A DNA stretch of 64,000 nucleotides from Elgaria multicarinata webbii (GCF_023053635.1 NC_086171.1:51749538-51813537); one strand, 5' to 3'; positions 1-12,068 are shown, counted from the first letter of the stretch. Notes: generated from the sequence alone by a model not told the origin. Program-made: numbers and translations.

Positions 1-569
1 TTATATACTCAGCTTGAATTATGTAACTGCTTACATATAAGTTTCCTGCACCAGCAAGGTTATTTTCAGAATTCAATTAAGACCCTTTCCCTTTTAAGCA
101 GAGAACTGAAGTGCACGTTATTCCTGATTTATAAAGACATTTCAATAAACTTATCTACTTGCACTTTTATTTTTATTTGGGAATATCTTTTGTTACTTTT
201 GCTTAGTCCCCAGTGTGGGGACGGCCTACACATTTTATTTAAAAAAACAATTGCATGTTGTTTTTATTTTTACTGTAAGACATTTTGAACATTTTATTAA
301 AAGGCAGGGTATAAATTCAGATGATGAATTATTGTGTAAATATCTAATTAAACACTAGTAAATATCTTGTCATCTTGTTTTTCCTTTTAAATTTGTCGTT
401 GTAAATGCTTGGTTTGGGGGAGAAAAGTTAAGGAACCGCAATGTATGTCTTTCAACACCCCAACCTATTTGAAATTATTAATCACATTTTGGGCTCTCAT
501 ATACACATCAAATTTGGCATAGGGTATTTAAAGGCGAGGACATAGAGCAATACCTTTGGATAGCTATTT
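1..569. other. intergenic, no gene seen
   Basis: AT-rich sequence without a credible reading frame or recognisable element. Confidence 0.5.
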
Positions 570-664
570 AGGCTACAATCGTATACACAGTTACCTGGCA
601 GTAAGTCTAAATGAACCCATTGGGGCTTACATCTGAATAGACATGCACAGGATTGCACTGTTAG
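570..664. repeat. short palindromic repeat (AGTAAG / CCCATTGA family)
   Basis: Reads as a decayed copy of an imperfect palindrome of about 85 bp that recurs across the window: an AATCCTA-like start, AGTAAG, a centre like CCCATTGAACTCAATGGG, then CTTACTTCTGAGTA and ATAGGATTGCA. Probably a non-autonomous DNA transposon. Confidence 0.6.
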
Positions 665-919
665 CAAGTTTTGGGAATGACTGAAAGCAAGATATAAATA
701 TACAAGGCGATAGCTTGGTTCCAAAGGAGCGAGTTATACCGAAAGATGCCCTTCCACTTGAGAGAAGAGGGTATCTTTAGATCCAATCCAATGTCTTATT
801 TTTGAAAGTATGTATTCAAATATTTTATATTATGAATGTATTGTAATTATCATGTCCCCACCAAAAAAAACCATAATAAAAAGCTGTTGCAAGATTAGAA
901 GTGCTCTAATTAGAAGTGC

Positions 920-1408
920 TCCACACTTCAAGAAGGATACAGACAAGCTGGAGCGTGTTCAGAGGAGGGCAACCAGGAAGATCAGGGGTCTGGAAACAAA
1001 GCCCTATGAGGAGAGACTGAAACAACTGGGCATGTTTAGCCGGGAGAAGATAAGATTGAGGGGAGATATGATAGCACTCTTCAAATACTTAAAAGGTTGT
1101 CACACAGAGGAGGGCCAGGATCTCTTCTTGATCTTCCCAGAGTGCAGGACACGAAATAACGGGCTCAAGTTACAGGAAGCCAGATTCCGGCTGGACATCA
1201 GGAAAAACTTCCTGATTGTTAGAGCAGTACGACAATGGAACCAGTTACCTAGGAAGGTTGTGGGCTCTCCCACACTAGAGGCATTCAAGAGGCAGCTGGA
1301 CAGCCATCTGTCAGGTATGCTTTAGGGTGGATTCCTGCATTGAGCAGGGGGTTGGACTCGATGGCCTTATAGGCCCCTTCCAACTCTACTATTCTATGAT
1401 TCTATGAT
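920..1408 (+). mobile_element. CR1 LINE, 3' end of ORF2 and 3' UTR
   Basis: Encodes the C-terminal part of the CR1 reverse-transcriptase protein (LERVQRRATRKIRGL, RFRLDIRKNF, RQWNQLPRKVVGSPTLEAFK). It ends with the family's 3' UTR and the ATTCTATGATTCTATGA terminal repeat. It is 5'-truncated, as most CR1 copies are. Confidence 0.92.
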
Positions 1409-1624
1409 TTTTACAGAAGTAAAGAAAATCCAAAGCATACATCAAACAAGTTGAAGCATAAAAACAAGTTTTTATGAACTGCCTGTTACATTCCATCCCA
1501 GCTAACGTTTTTCCAAACACGTGTCTTTTGAATTCACAAATTATACTTTTAGGTGGGCACCTTTAAATATAATGTGCATCAAGACCCCAAGATGCTTACT
1601 AGCTGTGATTACCCACATTATTAA

Positions 1625-1840
1625 CACATTTCATTTATATCCCAACTTTCCAACCAGGGGCACAAGAAGGCATAAACATTCCCCACTGCACACTCCACCC
1701 CACACATTTTATCTTCACAATAACCCTGTGAGGTCAGTTAAGCTGAGAGATTTAAAGCTGGTTCAGTGAAGTTCATGGCTGATTGTGGGTTTGAACCTCC
1801 CCCACCCTGTATCTCTAGTCATAGTCCAACGATCTAACCT
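1625..1840 (-). mobile_element. MIR-like tRNA-derived SINE, degenerate
   Basis: On the minus strand the core reads like the window's other MIR-like SINEs: a GGTTCRAA-type B box near the head, then a CTCACAGGGTTATTGTGAAGATAAAA-like core and an ATAAATG tail. Confidence 0.55.
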
Positions 1841-1841
1841 A

Positions 1842-1978
1842 GAGGCAGGCAATTTGTGCTCCTAAAGCTGTTGTTGGACTGTAATCCTCATCATGCCTTA
1901 CCACTGGCTGTATTGGCTGGGGCTGATGGGAGTTGCATCCCAACACCATTTGGAGAGCTCATAGCTGCCTACTCCTGC
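1842..1978. repeat. palindromic short repeat (CCAGATGT / TGGGAGTTG family)
   Basis: A copy of a recurring imperfect palindrome of about 130 bp: a TTGTTGGACTGTAATCCTCATCAT arm, a TGGCTGTATTGGCTGGGGC centre and a GATGGGAGTTGCATCCCAAC arm. Probably a MITE-like DNA element. Confidence 0.6.
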
Positions 1979-2261
1979 TCTAGTCACTACATAATGTTAC
2001 TGCACGTAACATTAATGTGTATAGGTGAGATTATATTTTTGTTCACTCTAGTTGGCAGGCTATGGCTCAGAACAGAATCACTGCGCACTGGGAGAAGAGG
2101 ATTAAACCTCCCCATCCCCCATGGCATTTACTTCCTGAAGCAAATGGGGGGGGGGGGATTTCAGGAAGAAAATGGCGGCAGCAGGGGAAAGATTTATTCC
2201 TCACCTCCCAGTGCCAAGATTGAGCTGTGATCCAGATTGTGGCCATGTACACTTATTCAGA

Positions 2262-2393
2262 ACAGGTGTAGACAATCTGCAATCCTGTAGATGTTTTGAC
2301 CTACAACTTCCATCATCCTTCACCATTGGCTATGCTCCTAGGGTTGATGGGAGTTGCAGGCCAAAACACCTGGAGTTGTCCACCCCTGCCCAA
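2262..2393. repeat. palindromic short repeat (CCAGATGT / TGGGAGTTG family)
   Basis: A second copy of the family at 1842-1978: ACCTACAACTTCCATCATCC and GATGGGAGTTGCAGGCC arms around TTGGCTATG. Confidence 0.6.
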
Positions 2394-2910
2394 AAGTAAA
2401 AGAAGAAGAAAAAAGAAAAGATAATCCTCAGCTACATGCTACACAATTTGCATTATGTGTAGTTTTACCAATTGTGGCTCTAAGGGAACGGAATAATACT
2501 ATGTCCTGAATCACAAATGCTTGGCTCCTTCTTTCATGCTCTTTCTGGTTGGGAAACCAGTCTAGTTACACTCTTCTAATTAGCATGCAGTTTCATTTCC
2601 CCATTCATATACACTGCTTTTTTTAGGCTTTATTTTAGATTTATTATTCAGTCATTCCTACTGGATTGCTTTGCTCTAAACAAACTCAGCTGTTGAAACA
2701 GCCTAAATCCTTCTATAACTGATGTGAATTTTTCTTCATTTTTTTTTGCGTCACTCTTTGGTATGCAGGCAGCAAGAGGAAAATGCTTGTTCAGATATGT
2801 AATTTATGGAACTCACATAAAAGACAAGAAATCTGGGTAAAGTTAATCTCTGTAGCATTCCATGAGTAATTACTTCCAGGCTTAAAACTAAAAATCATTT
2901 ACAATTTAGT

Positions 2911-3152
2911 TGGGCTCAAGTTACAGGAAGCCAGATTCCAGCTGGACATCAGGAAAAACTTGCTGGCTGTTAGATCAGTTCAACAATGGAACCAATTACC
3001 TAGGGAAGTCGTGGGCTCTCCCACACTAGAGTCATTCAAGATGCAGCTGGACAGCCATCTGTCATGTATGCTTTAAGGTGGATTCCTGCATTGAGCAGGG
3101 GGTTAGGCTCGATGGCCTTATAGACCCCTTCCAACTCTACTATTCTATGATT
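2911..3152 (+). mobile_element. CR1 LINE 3' fragment
   Basis: Nearly the same sequence as the last 240 bp of the copy at 920-1408, from GGGCTCAAGTTACAGGAAGC to the TATTCTATGAT end. 5'-truncated. Confidence 0.9.
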
Positions 3153-3692
3153 TTGTTGTTCCTGCTTTTGAAATCCAATATGCCCAATCTCCTTCAGTGG
3201 GTTTTTTTTGGTTTGTTTTTGTTTTTAATTTTTACTGGAAACTTATTATTTATTTAGAATATTTATATACCGCTCCCCATTGAAAATTTTTGGAGCGGTG
3301 TGCAAGATAAAATGAAGACTCTCTTCCAATATATTTAAACTTTTTTCTAAAAACCTTCAACTTTTGGAATATGCACACCCCACATTTAAAGTGATTGTAG
3401 GAGATGATCAGTTGCAACATGATTGCTTGTCTGTCAGATCTTAGAAAAATGTCATTGATCTTTGATTTAACTTCATCACCTTAGCCCTTCTTCTGAATCA
3501 ACCGTGTCTAGCTGTTCTATAGACCTGAAGGTCATAGATGACATTCAGCAATGCCTATGTCTCAAAAATCACCACAATATATAAAATTAAAAGAAGTTAC
3601 TTCTTCTAAGTAGCCCAGCTTTCGTCCAAGTCAAAACTTCCAGCTTGCTGCGTAGACAGCAAGAGCTAGGAGCCTTCACAAAAGCCTTCAAG

Positions 3693-3832
3693 CCAGGGTG
3701 GGAAATTGTGGACTTTCAGAAATTTTGGCCTACAATTCCCATCATCCTTTACTACTGGCTATCTTGACTAGGGTTGATGGTAGTTGTGGGTCAAAGAATA
3801 TGGGAGCCCACAACTTGTCTACCCCTGCTTTA
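3693..3832. repeat. palindromic short repeat (CCAGATGT / TGGGAGTTG family)
   Basis: Arms CCTACAATTCCCATCATCC and GATGGTAGTTGTGGGTCAA flank a CTGGCTATCTTGACTAGGG centre. Confidence 0.6.
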
Positions 3833-3861
3833 AGCATTAGCACTGGTGCATGCTACTGATT

Positions 3862-4096
3862 AGGGTGACCATATGAAAAGGAGGACAGGGCTCCTGTATC
3901 TTTATCTGGTCACTCTAGTATAGCTAGAGTGACCAGATACAAAAGAGGGCAGGGCTCCTACAGCTTAAACTATTGTGATGAAGAGGGAATTTCACCAGGT
4001 TCTGCATGCATACAAATGACACCTGCTGCAATTCCCTTTTGTATGCAACTGACAAAGATACAGGAGCCCTGTCCTCCTTTTCATATGGTCATCCTA
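3862..4096. mobile_element. two MITE copies in opposite orientation
   Basis: A full-length copy of about 175 bp (3924-4096) has ends CTAGAGTGACCAGATAC and CTTTTCATATGGTCATCCT. Immediately before it lies a 57-bp derivative (3862-3918) consisting of only the two ends of the same element in the opposite orientation. Family not certain; the GTGACCA termini suggest a cut-and-paste DNA transposon. Confidence 0.65.
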
Positions 4097-5410
4097 CTAA
4101 TGATAACGATGATGCATGCTTCCATCTTGAAGACCTCCGGGCAGAGAAAGCCCTCTTCCTCAAACTAATAGGTTTTGGCAAATTTACACCTAAGTCCATT
4201 AAGGTTTTGCAAGACTTAGGCAAAAGCTCTACTTAATGCAATAAGTACTGGGGGGGGGGGGAAGAGGGTGGGTATGTGAGAGTGGGTGGGTGTGTCCTTG
4301 CCCTTGTATGAGAACTGTCATAGAAGGCTTAGGGAGCAGGTTGGAAGCTTGCCAAAATCTTTGTCTTTCAGACAAGGCAGAACAACTGTAAACTCATGAC
4401 TCCACCCAGATACAAATAAGTAGTGCTACCTAGTGACTAAACTATGTAATGACACTATCCACACAGGAACTGTCCTGACTTAGAAAGTAGCTGTTAATAG
4501 ACGTGCCCTTAGAATTTACTTGCCACATTTTCATGTATTTCACTCAACAGAAAGAACATTTTAGGGTTTTGATTCCAGGTAACTACATATTAACACAATA
4601 TCTGATCATTCTGCCTAACCAAAGAGGCATTACTTGAATGCAAATACCAACAATTCCATTGGACTGTCACTAACATTGAAAGAGCAAGTATGTGTCAGAA
4701 AAACACTTTCAATTGAAAATGTTAACTATATTATGCTGTTTTTAATGAAGGTGGGTTTTCTGGGAAAAGCATGACTTACATGTATTTCTTTGATGTGCGA
4801 ACATGGCTTTTAGGGAAATATCCTTTGCAGATTAGATACACTAGCATAGAATGGCTGAAATAAATTACCTTGCCATTTCATTGAGACATGCTCCTACTAC
4901 AGCATTTTCAAGCTTAAATTTGTCAAGAATGTTGTTATTGTTCTTTTACCATTGCTGACAAAACTAGAGCGGTAATACAAGGCGAGAACAGTGAAGGGCG
5001 GAAATGACTGTGTTCGATAGGAGATCATTCTGGAAGAAGAGAAGGCCTGTACATCCTCGGTTACGATTTACATGGACAATGGGGCACAACTGTGCTGGTT
5101 AAAGAAACCCAGAGGTATACTTGCCCAATGAAGGGTGGGTATATGCTGAGTGCACAAAAAGTTCTATTACACACTTAGAGGTTAAAAACTAAATTTCATT
5201 GGGCAAAAGGGTCTGTGGAGTAAAATATTGATCCAGTGGAATAAAGAGCATCTGGGAATTCAGCATCTTGATTTAATCTGAAAGCGCAACTTGCCCAAGA
5301 ATAACTCACCACTTGCAAAAAGAAATCAGAAACACTAATGAGAATGAAGAAAATTAGACACAGAGGTTTGCATTGATATGCATTTTTCTGGCTATTAGTA
5401 TGTCAACTTA
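4097..5410. other. intergenic, no gene seen
   Basis: Contains G-rich simple sequence near 4250 and otherwise unique AT-rich DNA. No reading frame or element could be supported. Confidence 0.45.
5272..5277 (-). terminator. possible OXSM polyadenylation signal (ATTAAA)
   Basis: The minus strand reads ATTAAA about 295 bases beyond the OXSM stop. It is the common variant hexamer, but no clear GU-rich element was identified, so this is only a candidate. Confidence 0.25.
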
Positions 5411-5545
5411 AGACACAATCCTATCCGTATTTAGACAGAAAAAGGTCCTATAACTCCCAGCATTCCCCAACCAATATGCTGGCTGGGGAATGCGGGGAGC
5501 TGTACGACATTTTTCAGACTAAACATGGATAGGATTGTGCCCTTA
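5411..5545. repeat. palindromic MITE (ATCCTAT...ATAGGATTG family)
   Basis: A long imperfect palindrome. The left arm ACACAATCCTATCCGTATTT continues through AACTCCCAGCATTCCCC, and the right arm GGGGAATGCGGGGAGCT ends in AACATGGATAGGATTGTGCC. The centre is CCAACCAATATGCTGGCTGG. Related copies occur at 14201 and 46975. Confidence 0.75.
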
Positions 5546-5570
5546 GAGTACTTGCATACAGATTGTGAAG

Positions 5571-5973
5571 CTAAATTTTAGCAAAACACAGAGTTGCATT
5601 AGTCCCACCAAAGCCAAAAGAATTACTGAGAGCAACACGACGTTTTTCACTTCTCCATTCTTGGGGTACTAGTGGAACATAGTTGAGGTCAAATGGTGGC
5701 TCTGTCTTATCCAGATTTAGTGTAGGTGGTAAAATGCCATGGTAACAAGCCAAAGCAGTAAAAGCTGCCTCAATAGCTCCTGCAGCACCCAAGAGGTGGC
5801 CTGTTGCTCCCTTTGTTGAGGAAACTGCAAGAGAATATGCATGTTCTTTAAAGAGTCCTTTAATAGCTTGATTCTCTGCAGCGTCTCCTAGTGGAGTGGA
5901 GGTGGCATGAGCGTTGATATATGTTATATCTTCAGGGCAAATTCCAGAATCTTTTATTGCTGCAGACATGCAT
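5571..5973 (-). CDS. OXSM: OXSM last coding exon
   Basis: The acceptor on the minus strand reads CACCCTTAG|A at 5974/5973. The exon opens with [10 protein letters not shown], contains both catalytic His motifs and the conserved [11 protein letters not shown] near the C-terminus, and stops with TAG at 5573-5571. Confidence 0.96.
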
Positions 5974-8900
5974 CTAAGGGTGAAAAAGAAAGATGAATGT
6001 TTTCATCCCTTATGAAAGTTACACTTAGATCCATACATCGTGAATGATAGTGGCTAAACATAAAAGCCAGAATGCTAGCGTCTTTTATACATTCTGTCAT
6101 CCGTACATTCTGTATAGCACATGCAACTTCACAAGATGCAAATTAATAAGAATCAAGAGTCCTTGGGTTACATTTTAAGAGAAGAATAAAGGCATTTGTC
6201 TTGCATTTTTGTCATGTTAAATGAAATATTACATAGAATCTACTACCAAGCTAATGTTGAAGTGAAAAATTCAGCCCTAATGAGCTGAAGACATTAATTA
6301 TCTTGAATGTTCTGCTATGTTACTTGCAGCCTTTAAACTGAAAGAATATTTCAAGAAATACTCGTTCTACCTATAGCAGCCACGTATCTTTGGAACTGAA
6401 CAAGCATATCTAATTAATACAGGTACACACTGTCCTTTTCCTGGTGGGTAAATTATATTAAAATGGGCATGGGAGATTAGGTTGTTGTTATTTTTACAAT
6501 ATTATTGATCATTTCTATAACACTTCACAGATACAAACTGCTTCACAATTCTTATCTCATTTATTCTCACAACATCCTCAAGGCAGGTTAGAATGAGAGA
6601 TCATTATTTCTCCATGATTATCTCGGATTTTTGGAAAACATGGGGAGGAGGGGTTCCTCCTGAAGTTTTAGGGTTTTTTCTTAAACTTCCGCACCTCTGC
6701 AAAATACAGATTCTTGGGGAATTCCACTTCTTATGTCCTTTCATTGCAAGAACCGTTCATTTTTTTCTACTCTCTGCTTTCTGTTCTTTAAGCAGTTCCT
6801 GATCCATAAGAGGACCCATCCTTTAATCCCATGACTGCTAAGTCTATGCAACAGCCTTTAGTAAAGGACTATGTCAAGACCTTTTCGAAAGTTAAGGTAC
6901 ACAATGTCTGCTGCATCACCCCTATTCACATTCTTGTTGACACTGTTAAACAACCCCAATTTACCCAAAATAGACATAGAGGGAGCAATCTATGTCTCCC
7001 AACCAGGTCCTCAAGCTATGGCCTGGGGGGATGTAGGACCGTTTGGTTTCTGGCCTCCAAATTGGGAAACAGGGCTCTGACCTCGGAGCCCAGAACAGCA
7101 CTAACCCTCACCCTCATAGCCAGTACTGTTTTGGCTATGTCTCCACACTCAGAAAAGAAGCATGGAGACAGGAAAGGGGGGGGGGAATCCAGAGGAGAGG
7201 GGAGGAGACTTGGTCTTAGGCCATTTGCCTTTTCCTATGGCCACTCCAGCTTCCTTCCTTCCCTCTCCAAAGCACCCCTGCTAGATGGGCAAAAATGCAA
7301 GGCCCTGCATTGGATACTCGGCAGTTCAGAGGCTGCCAACTATCCTCATGGATTACGCTCTAAGTTAACCAGCCTGTAATTTCTCAATCCCCCACTCCTG
7401 ATTCCCCCCCCCCTTTTAAATGATGTTATATTTGCTGCTTTAAAATGTGTATATATTACATTTCTAATATAAAATAGTATCCTTTGGGAGGTTAACAGTA
7501 TTTAGTCTTCCTGGAGTGTGTTAGAAGCAAGATGTTCTAAACAATACTTCAGAAGTTTTAGATGAAATTAAGATGTTTGATTTGTTTTCTGACATTTAAA
7601 ATACTGGTGTCTTATATATTAGTCTGCACAAGTGATATTTTAGAAGGTTTGGTATGTTTTAAATTGAAATGTGTATTTAAGCACTTGTTATAGTTTTCTT
7701 AAGATATGTAAAATAGTTTGTTTGTTTTAAAAAATGCATTATATATATTTCCATTTGTCTTGATAGAGATATTCGCCAAATGTGTTGGGAACTGCAAAAC
7801 ATTGGTGCAGCTGTCTCTTCTTTGTGTTGTGCCTGCTGAACCCCTACTTGGGGAGGGCATTCTATAACAAGGGTGCTACTACTGAAAAGGCCCTCTCTGC
7901 AGTGACCACCTACCTAATCTCTAAAAGAGGGGACTCCCAAAGGAGAACCACCAACATAGATATTAAATTGCTTTATAAACTAGCCCATTACAAAATCTGG
8001 AGTGCACTGCCATTTCCCAATTGAACTGGAGACTTGAACTACTTATTAAAATAAAACATTACAGAAATATAATTTAAAAATAACTTTACAATTATTTACA
8101 TATTCATAATTTTTACCTGAAGGCGCCATCTCCATTTGGATTAGGTGCTGTTATATGGCAAGCGTCGCCCGAGAGTCCATAGCCTAAAATTTCTGCATAC
8201 AGTTTAGCTCCTCTCTGTACAGCATGCTCATATTCTTCCAAAACCAAAACGGCAGCACCTTCTCCCATGACAAATCCTTCTCTCAGGGAATGGAATGGCC
8301 GGCAAGCTAGATTGGGGCTTGAGTTAAAGCTAGTACTCAAAGCCCGAGCTCTAGCGAACCCAGCGAGAGACAATGGGCTAATGCAAGCTTCCGTTCCTCC
8401 AGCCAGCATCACATCCGCATCACCGTAGGCTACAAATCGAAAGGAGTCTCCGACAGCATGTGCTCCTGTAGTACAAGCAGTCGATACAGCATGATTGGGT
8501 CCTTTCAACTGGTATTTGATACTAACATGACCCGCCGCCATATTGATCAAGATCCTCGGAACAAAGAACGGGCTGACTTTGCTGTAACCCTTTGTCTTGA
8601 ACATCAAGGCTGTATCAGAAATATCTTCCAGTGGAACCATTCCCATGCCTATTGCCACACCAGCCCTTAAACGATCCAGCTCAGATTGTGGATGCCAGCC
8701 AGAGTCTTTTAAAGCCAGATCAGCAGCACCTATGGCCATGATGGTAGCAGAAGACATGGCTTTGCTCTCTGATTTTGACACAAAGCTTTCGCCATGGAAA
8801 TGGCCTTCACCAATTCCCTTTGGTACACAAGCAGCCACTTTACATGGAACAGTGGAGTATTCCTCCCCTTCAAGAGCAACAACCCCACAATTTCCCTGCA

Positions 8901-9102
8901 GAAGTCTGTTCCACACTAGTTGGGTTCCAAGGCCAAGAGGAGATACTAATCCTATACCCGTGACAACCACTCTCCTTCGGCCATGAGGAGTTGTACTAGT
9001 GCTCATACATTTTATAATGATTTTCAAACGCTGATGAACTTGGGAATTTTGAAGATGGAGGCCTGCAATTTTTAATAAATATCTTGAGTGCTGGAGAAGC
9101 AT
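5571..9102 (-). CDS. OXSM: 3-oxoacyl-[acyl-carrier-protein] synthase, mitochondrial (two coding exons)
   Basis: Coding exons are 9102-8117 and 5973-5571, joined in frame through a split Arg codon (AG|A), giving 462 residues and a TAG stop; the human protein is 459. The enzyme condenses malonyl-ACP with acyl-ACP in the mitochondrial type II fatty-acid synthesis pathway that feeds lipoate production. Seen: a basic N-terminus of about 50 residues without Asp or Glu, fitting a mitochondrial targeting peptide; the thiolase-fold core from [15 protein letters not shown]; the nucleophile in [11 protein letters not shown] at about Cys210; and in the second exon the catalytic His motifs [11 protein letters not shown] and [13 protein letters not shown]. 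The start at 9102 is preferred because a splice acceptor lies at 9128, so an upstream in-frame ATG at 9138 would be intronic. No disruption is visible. It diverges from NGLY1. Confidence 0.97.
5974..8116 (-). other. OXSM: OXSM coding intron
   Basis: GT-AG on the minus strand (GTAAAA ... CACCCTTAG). It holds a degenerate MIR-like SINE tail at about 6512-6605 and an unclassified, possibly LINE-derived stretch at about 7780-8000. The rest shows no recognisable element. Confidence 0.7.
8117..9102 (-). CDS. OXSM: OXSM first coding exon
   Basis: This exon carries the targeting peptide and roughly residues 1-328, ending GDGAF plus two bases of an Arg codon at 8117. The donor on the minus strand reads AG|GTAAAA. 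The active-site Cys lies in this exon. Confidence 0.95.
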
Positions 9103-9127
9103 GACTGCAATAATTTGAAATGCATTC
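9103..9127 (-). other. OXSM: OXSM 5' UTR part of the second exon
   Basis: On the minus strand a pyrimidine-rich tract followed by CCTACAG|G ends at 9128. This gives a 25-base untranslated stretch before the ATG at 9102 and implies a non-coding first exon upstream, probably in the CpG-rich region near 12 kb. That first exon could not be placed. Confidence 0.6.
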
Positions 9128-11989
9128 CTGTAGGACAAAAAAGCAATTTGTGATGATTATTATATAAAATCTTTTACCTATGGGACTGGTACAATCTAAA
9201 TTCACAAGGAAAATAATAATCATGACCTAAGACAGCCATATGGCTGGATTACTGTACTTCTAGCATTTGAGAAAACAAAAGAAACTATATATTTTCTAAA
9301 ATATCCAAAAAATGTGGGATATTATCAGCGCTTTAATGGAATTCAGTGTAGAGGGGAAAAGCTGATACTGTAAATTTAACAAACTAAAAAAACAGAAAAA
9401 TCTTCTTTCCTAATTCATGCTTGTTTTACAGTTAAATAATTCCAAGTTGCAATTTGGTACTAGAGGTGGGGAACCCTTTTATAGTCTGGTGTCCATACTG
9501 TAACATTATTCTAATATCTAAATTTGGCCCTTGAGCTGCATTCAAATCATGTATGTGTCTATTCATAAGAATTAAAACAGACACAGCACCGTCTAATTCA
9601 CATTTTGTACAAAGGTCCATCCAATATTAGGCTACTTTCCCCAAAAACTCTTTAGAAGTGGAACCAGACTGTTATGACCTTAAAGAACTCTTTTGGGGAT
9701 TCAACTATGGAGTCGAAGGAAGAGTCATGGGGTGAGAGGGAAGTGCCCTTAGAGCTGGCATCAGGAGTTCCTACTATCCCAGAAGCTCTGGCACACAGAG
9801 AGCTCATTCAACCAGCACCTATCTTGGCTGAGGCAGCACTGCTGCCTTCTAACTCCGAGGACTTCAGCCTCCACCACACCATAGAACTTAACAGCTGTTG
9901 AACAGGCAAGGCCTTTTTAACTAAAGAGGCTTCTCCAACTGTGGACAGAGCCAGCCAGTCAGAATGAGCTGGTGCACCATTTAAGGGTCAGTCTGGAATT
10001 ACCTGCTGCTGAAGCAGCATTCAAAACTTGTTCCAAGGTCAAATGGGATTGTTCCTCCTGAATGCCTTACCCAGTTGGACTACTCTGCTTTACTGGAACC
10101 CTGAGCTGCTTTTCTTGGCCTGTCTTGACCTTCTGGGCTCTGATGACTGTGACTTCTTCTGGATCTCAATCCCTATTCTACTGGAGCCATCATTTGGAGC
10201 AGAACGCTGATGTAGCCTGGAGAGATGGGGTTCAAATCAGAAGAGAGCTGGGAGTAAAGAAGAGAGCTCTAACTATAATGCAAAGGGTTTGAACTGAGAT
10301 TTCCCTTCCCTACTATAACTCGCAATGTCATAGTTTTCTAGGAGATACCATGATCTCATTTATAAGACACTAGACAAATACTTAAGAGAACTGGTACAAT
10401 AACCAGCTAAAGGATAAGTGATTCAGTTGGCCTAAGTGATTTGTACTCTGGTTTAGTCTGAAACTTAAACAAATCAGCTCATATATCTTCTCTCTGTTTC
10501 CTTTCCTTTCTCTGGCAATAGCCCAGAATCAGTTTAGGGGCATCCAATGGCTCAGAAATCCCTAGTGGGTTTTTTGATCCACCCCTTACCTTGAACAGGA
10601 GACTTCTACGCAATATCACAAACTGATTTTCAAGATCCCCTCAGCTTCAACAGCAGTCTGTGTTGTGTAGTGTTATGGTGTGGAACTGTGCGTTTGATTG
10701 TTTGAATCCCACTGTATGTCTTTCCTTATTGAAACAAAAAAGTTCCCAAAGGCATACAAACATGTAAGGGGATGAAGAGAAAAGTGGAGGAGGGCATAGT
10801 TCAGCCCTATTAGTGAGAGAAAAAGATGGGGAGGAAAAAAACTACATAACTATCCATAAATCAAATTATCAGAAACCGGGGAAAAAATGCCATTTGTTGG
10901 TGTGTAAGAAATACCTACTATGGTTTTGTGAACCAGAGAACTTCAGCTATTGGGCAGTACAGAAAGGTAATAAATAAATAAAAGCAATATAAATCCCTTT
11001 GCTGTAACAGTATCACAGAGAACACTAGCTTTCTTGCTTTGACAGCATCTAGTAAGATTCTGGCCCAATTCAGCAAAAGGGAATTGTAACTAAAGGTGGA
11101 ATCCTATGCATGTTTAAACAGAAAAAAATCCAGCTTTTCAGCTGCAATCACTCTGCCTTATTCACAGAATTTTACAGGTGGGAAATCAACCATTTCCCAC
11201 TAGATTGTTATTTCCAGACATTGTTGTTATCCAGGTATTTTTTTCTTACTGCGGAAACTCTATTAAGGAAGAAAAGACTGAATAGCTCTGCTCAATGCCT
11301 TCTGTTAGCATTAGAACCCCTCCATAAGGAAGCATCCTAAGGCTGCAAACTTAGATGCATATATTAGGGAGTAAGCCTCACTAAATACAGTTGATTTATT
11401 TCTGAGTAAACATGCATAGGATTATACTGCAAGTTCCACAAACAGCAACAAGACTTTCAATGGAATATGTTAACTTGATTCTATACAGATTTCTTGGAGA
11501 GTTACTCCCACAAGTGTTCAATGGATCTTGTTTTAAGGACTGCAAACTTTTCATCATTGCAAAATTGGATATGGTGAGTTTTAACTGGATATGGTGAGTT
11601 TTGAATTTTGAAAAGAATAATGTTGGGGATCTGCATTTGCATGACACACACCTATTTCTTTTCTAAATGTGTACTGTAAGAGAGATAATTGCGACGTCGT
11701 TATGTAGGAAAGTGTTTATTTTGAAATTAAAGGGCCTACAATTCTGTAGTGAAACGTGCTAGCCACCTGACACAATAGAAGCGCTTCTTTTCCATCCTAC
11801 TCGGAGGAATACTCCCTCATGTAAGAGTGCATATGATCATAACACAAATATTGAGTACATGGTTACTTTCTAATCCCCAAGGGGTTGTCTGCAGCTTTTG
11901 AGGTGAAAAGAAAAACTAGGCAGGCTCAGAATAGATACTATTTATAAACCTGTGTCTAGCCGCCACGTCTTTTTCTTACTCTAGAGTAG
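9128..11989 (-). other. OXSM: probable OXSM 5' intron
   Basis: Inferred from the acceptor at 9128. About 9670-10300 is more GC-rich, with open frames that match nothing I know and may be an old repeat. The rest is unremarkable apart from a palindromic repeat at 11339-11433. Confidence 0.5.
11339..11433. repeat. short palindromic repeat (AGTAAG / CCCATTGA family)
   Basis: Begins GGCTGCAAACTTAGATGC, has GGGAGTAAG, then ATTTCTGAGTAAACATGCAT and AGGATTATACTGCA. Confidence 0.6.
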
Positions 11990-12034
11990 GCACAGGGGCC
12001 TCATCTGGATTGGACCCCTAGCGTGCGTGATGCT

Positions 12035-12068
12035 GTTTTTTAAGATCTACATGCGGATCTTAAAAAAC
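12035..12068. repeat. perfect 13-bp inverted repeat in the divergent promoter
   Basis: GTTTTTTAAGATC (12035-12047) and its exact complement GATCTTAAAAAAC (12056-12068) flank an 8-base loop. It could form a hairpin or be the remnant of a palindromic transposon. Confidence 0.8.

Noticed and set aside
810-1325. 171-codon open frame on the plus strand
   Set aside because: It is the C-terminal end of a CR1 LINE and runs into the CR1 3' UTR; not a host gene.
9103-9138. Upstream in-frame ATG for OXSM, adding 12 residues
   Set aside because: A pyrimidine tract and CAG acceptor at 9128 place it in the intron; the start at 9102 gives a protein of the expected length.
9670-10300. GC-richer stretch with open frames in the OXSM 5' intron
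   Set aside because: No homology recognised and several frames are equally open; left as unclassified.
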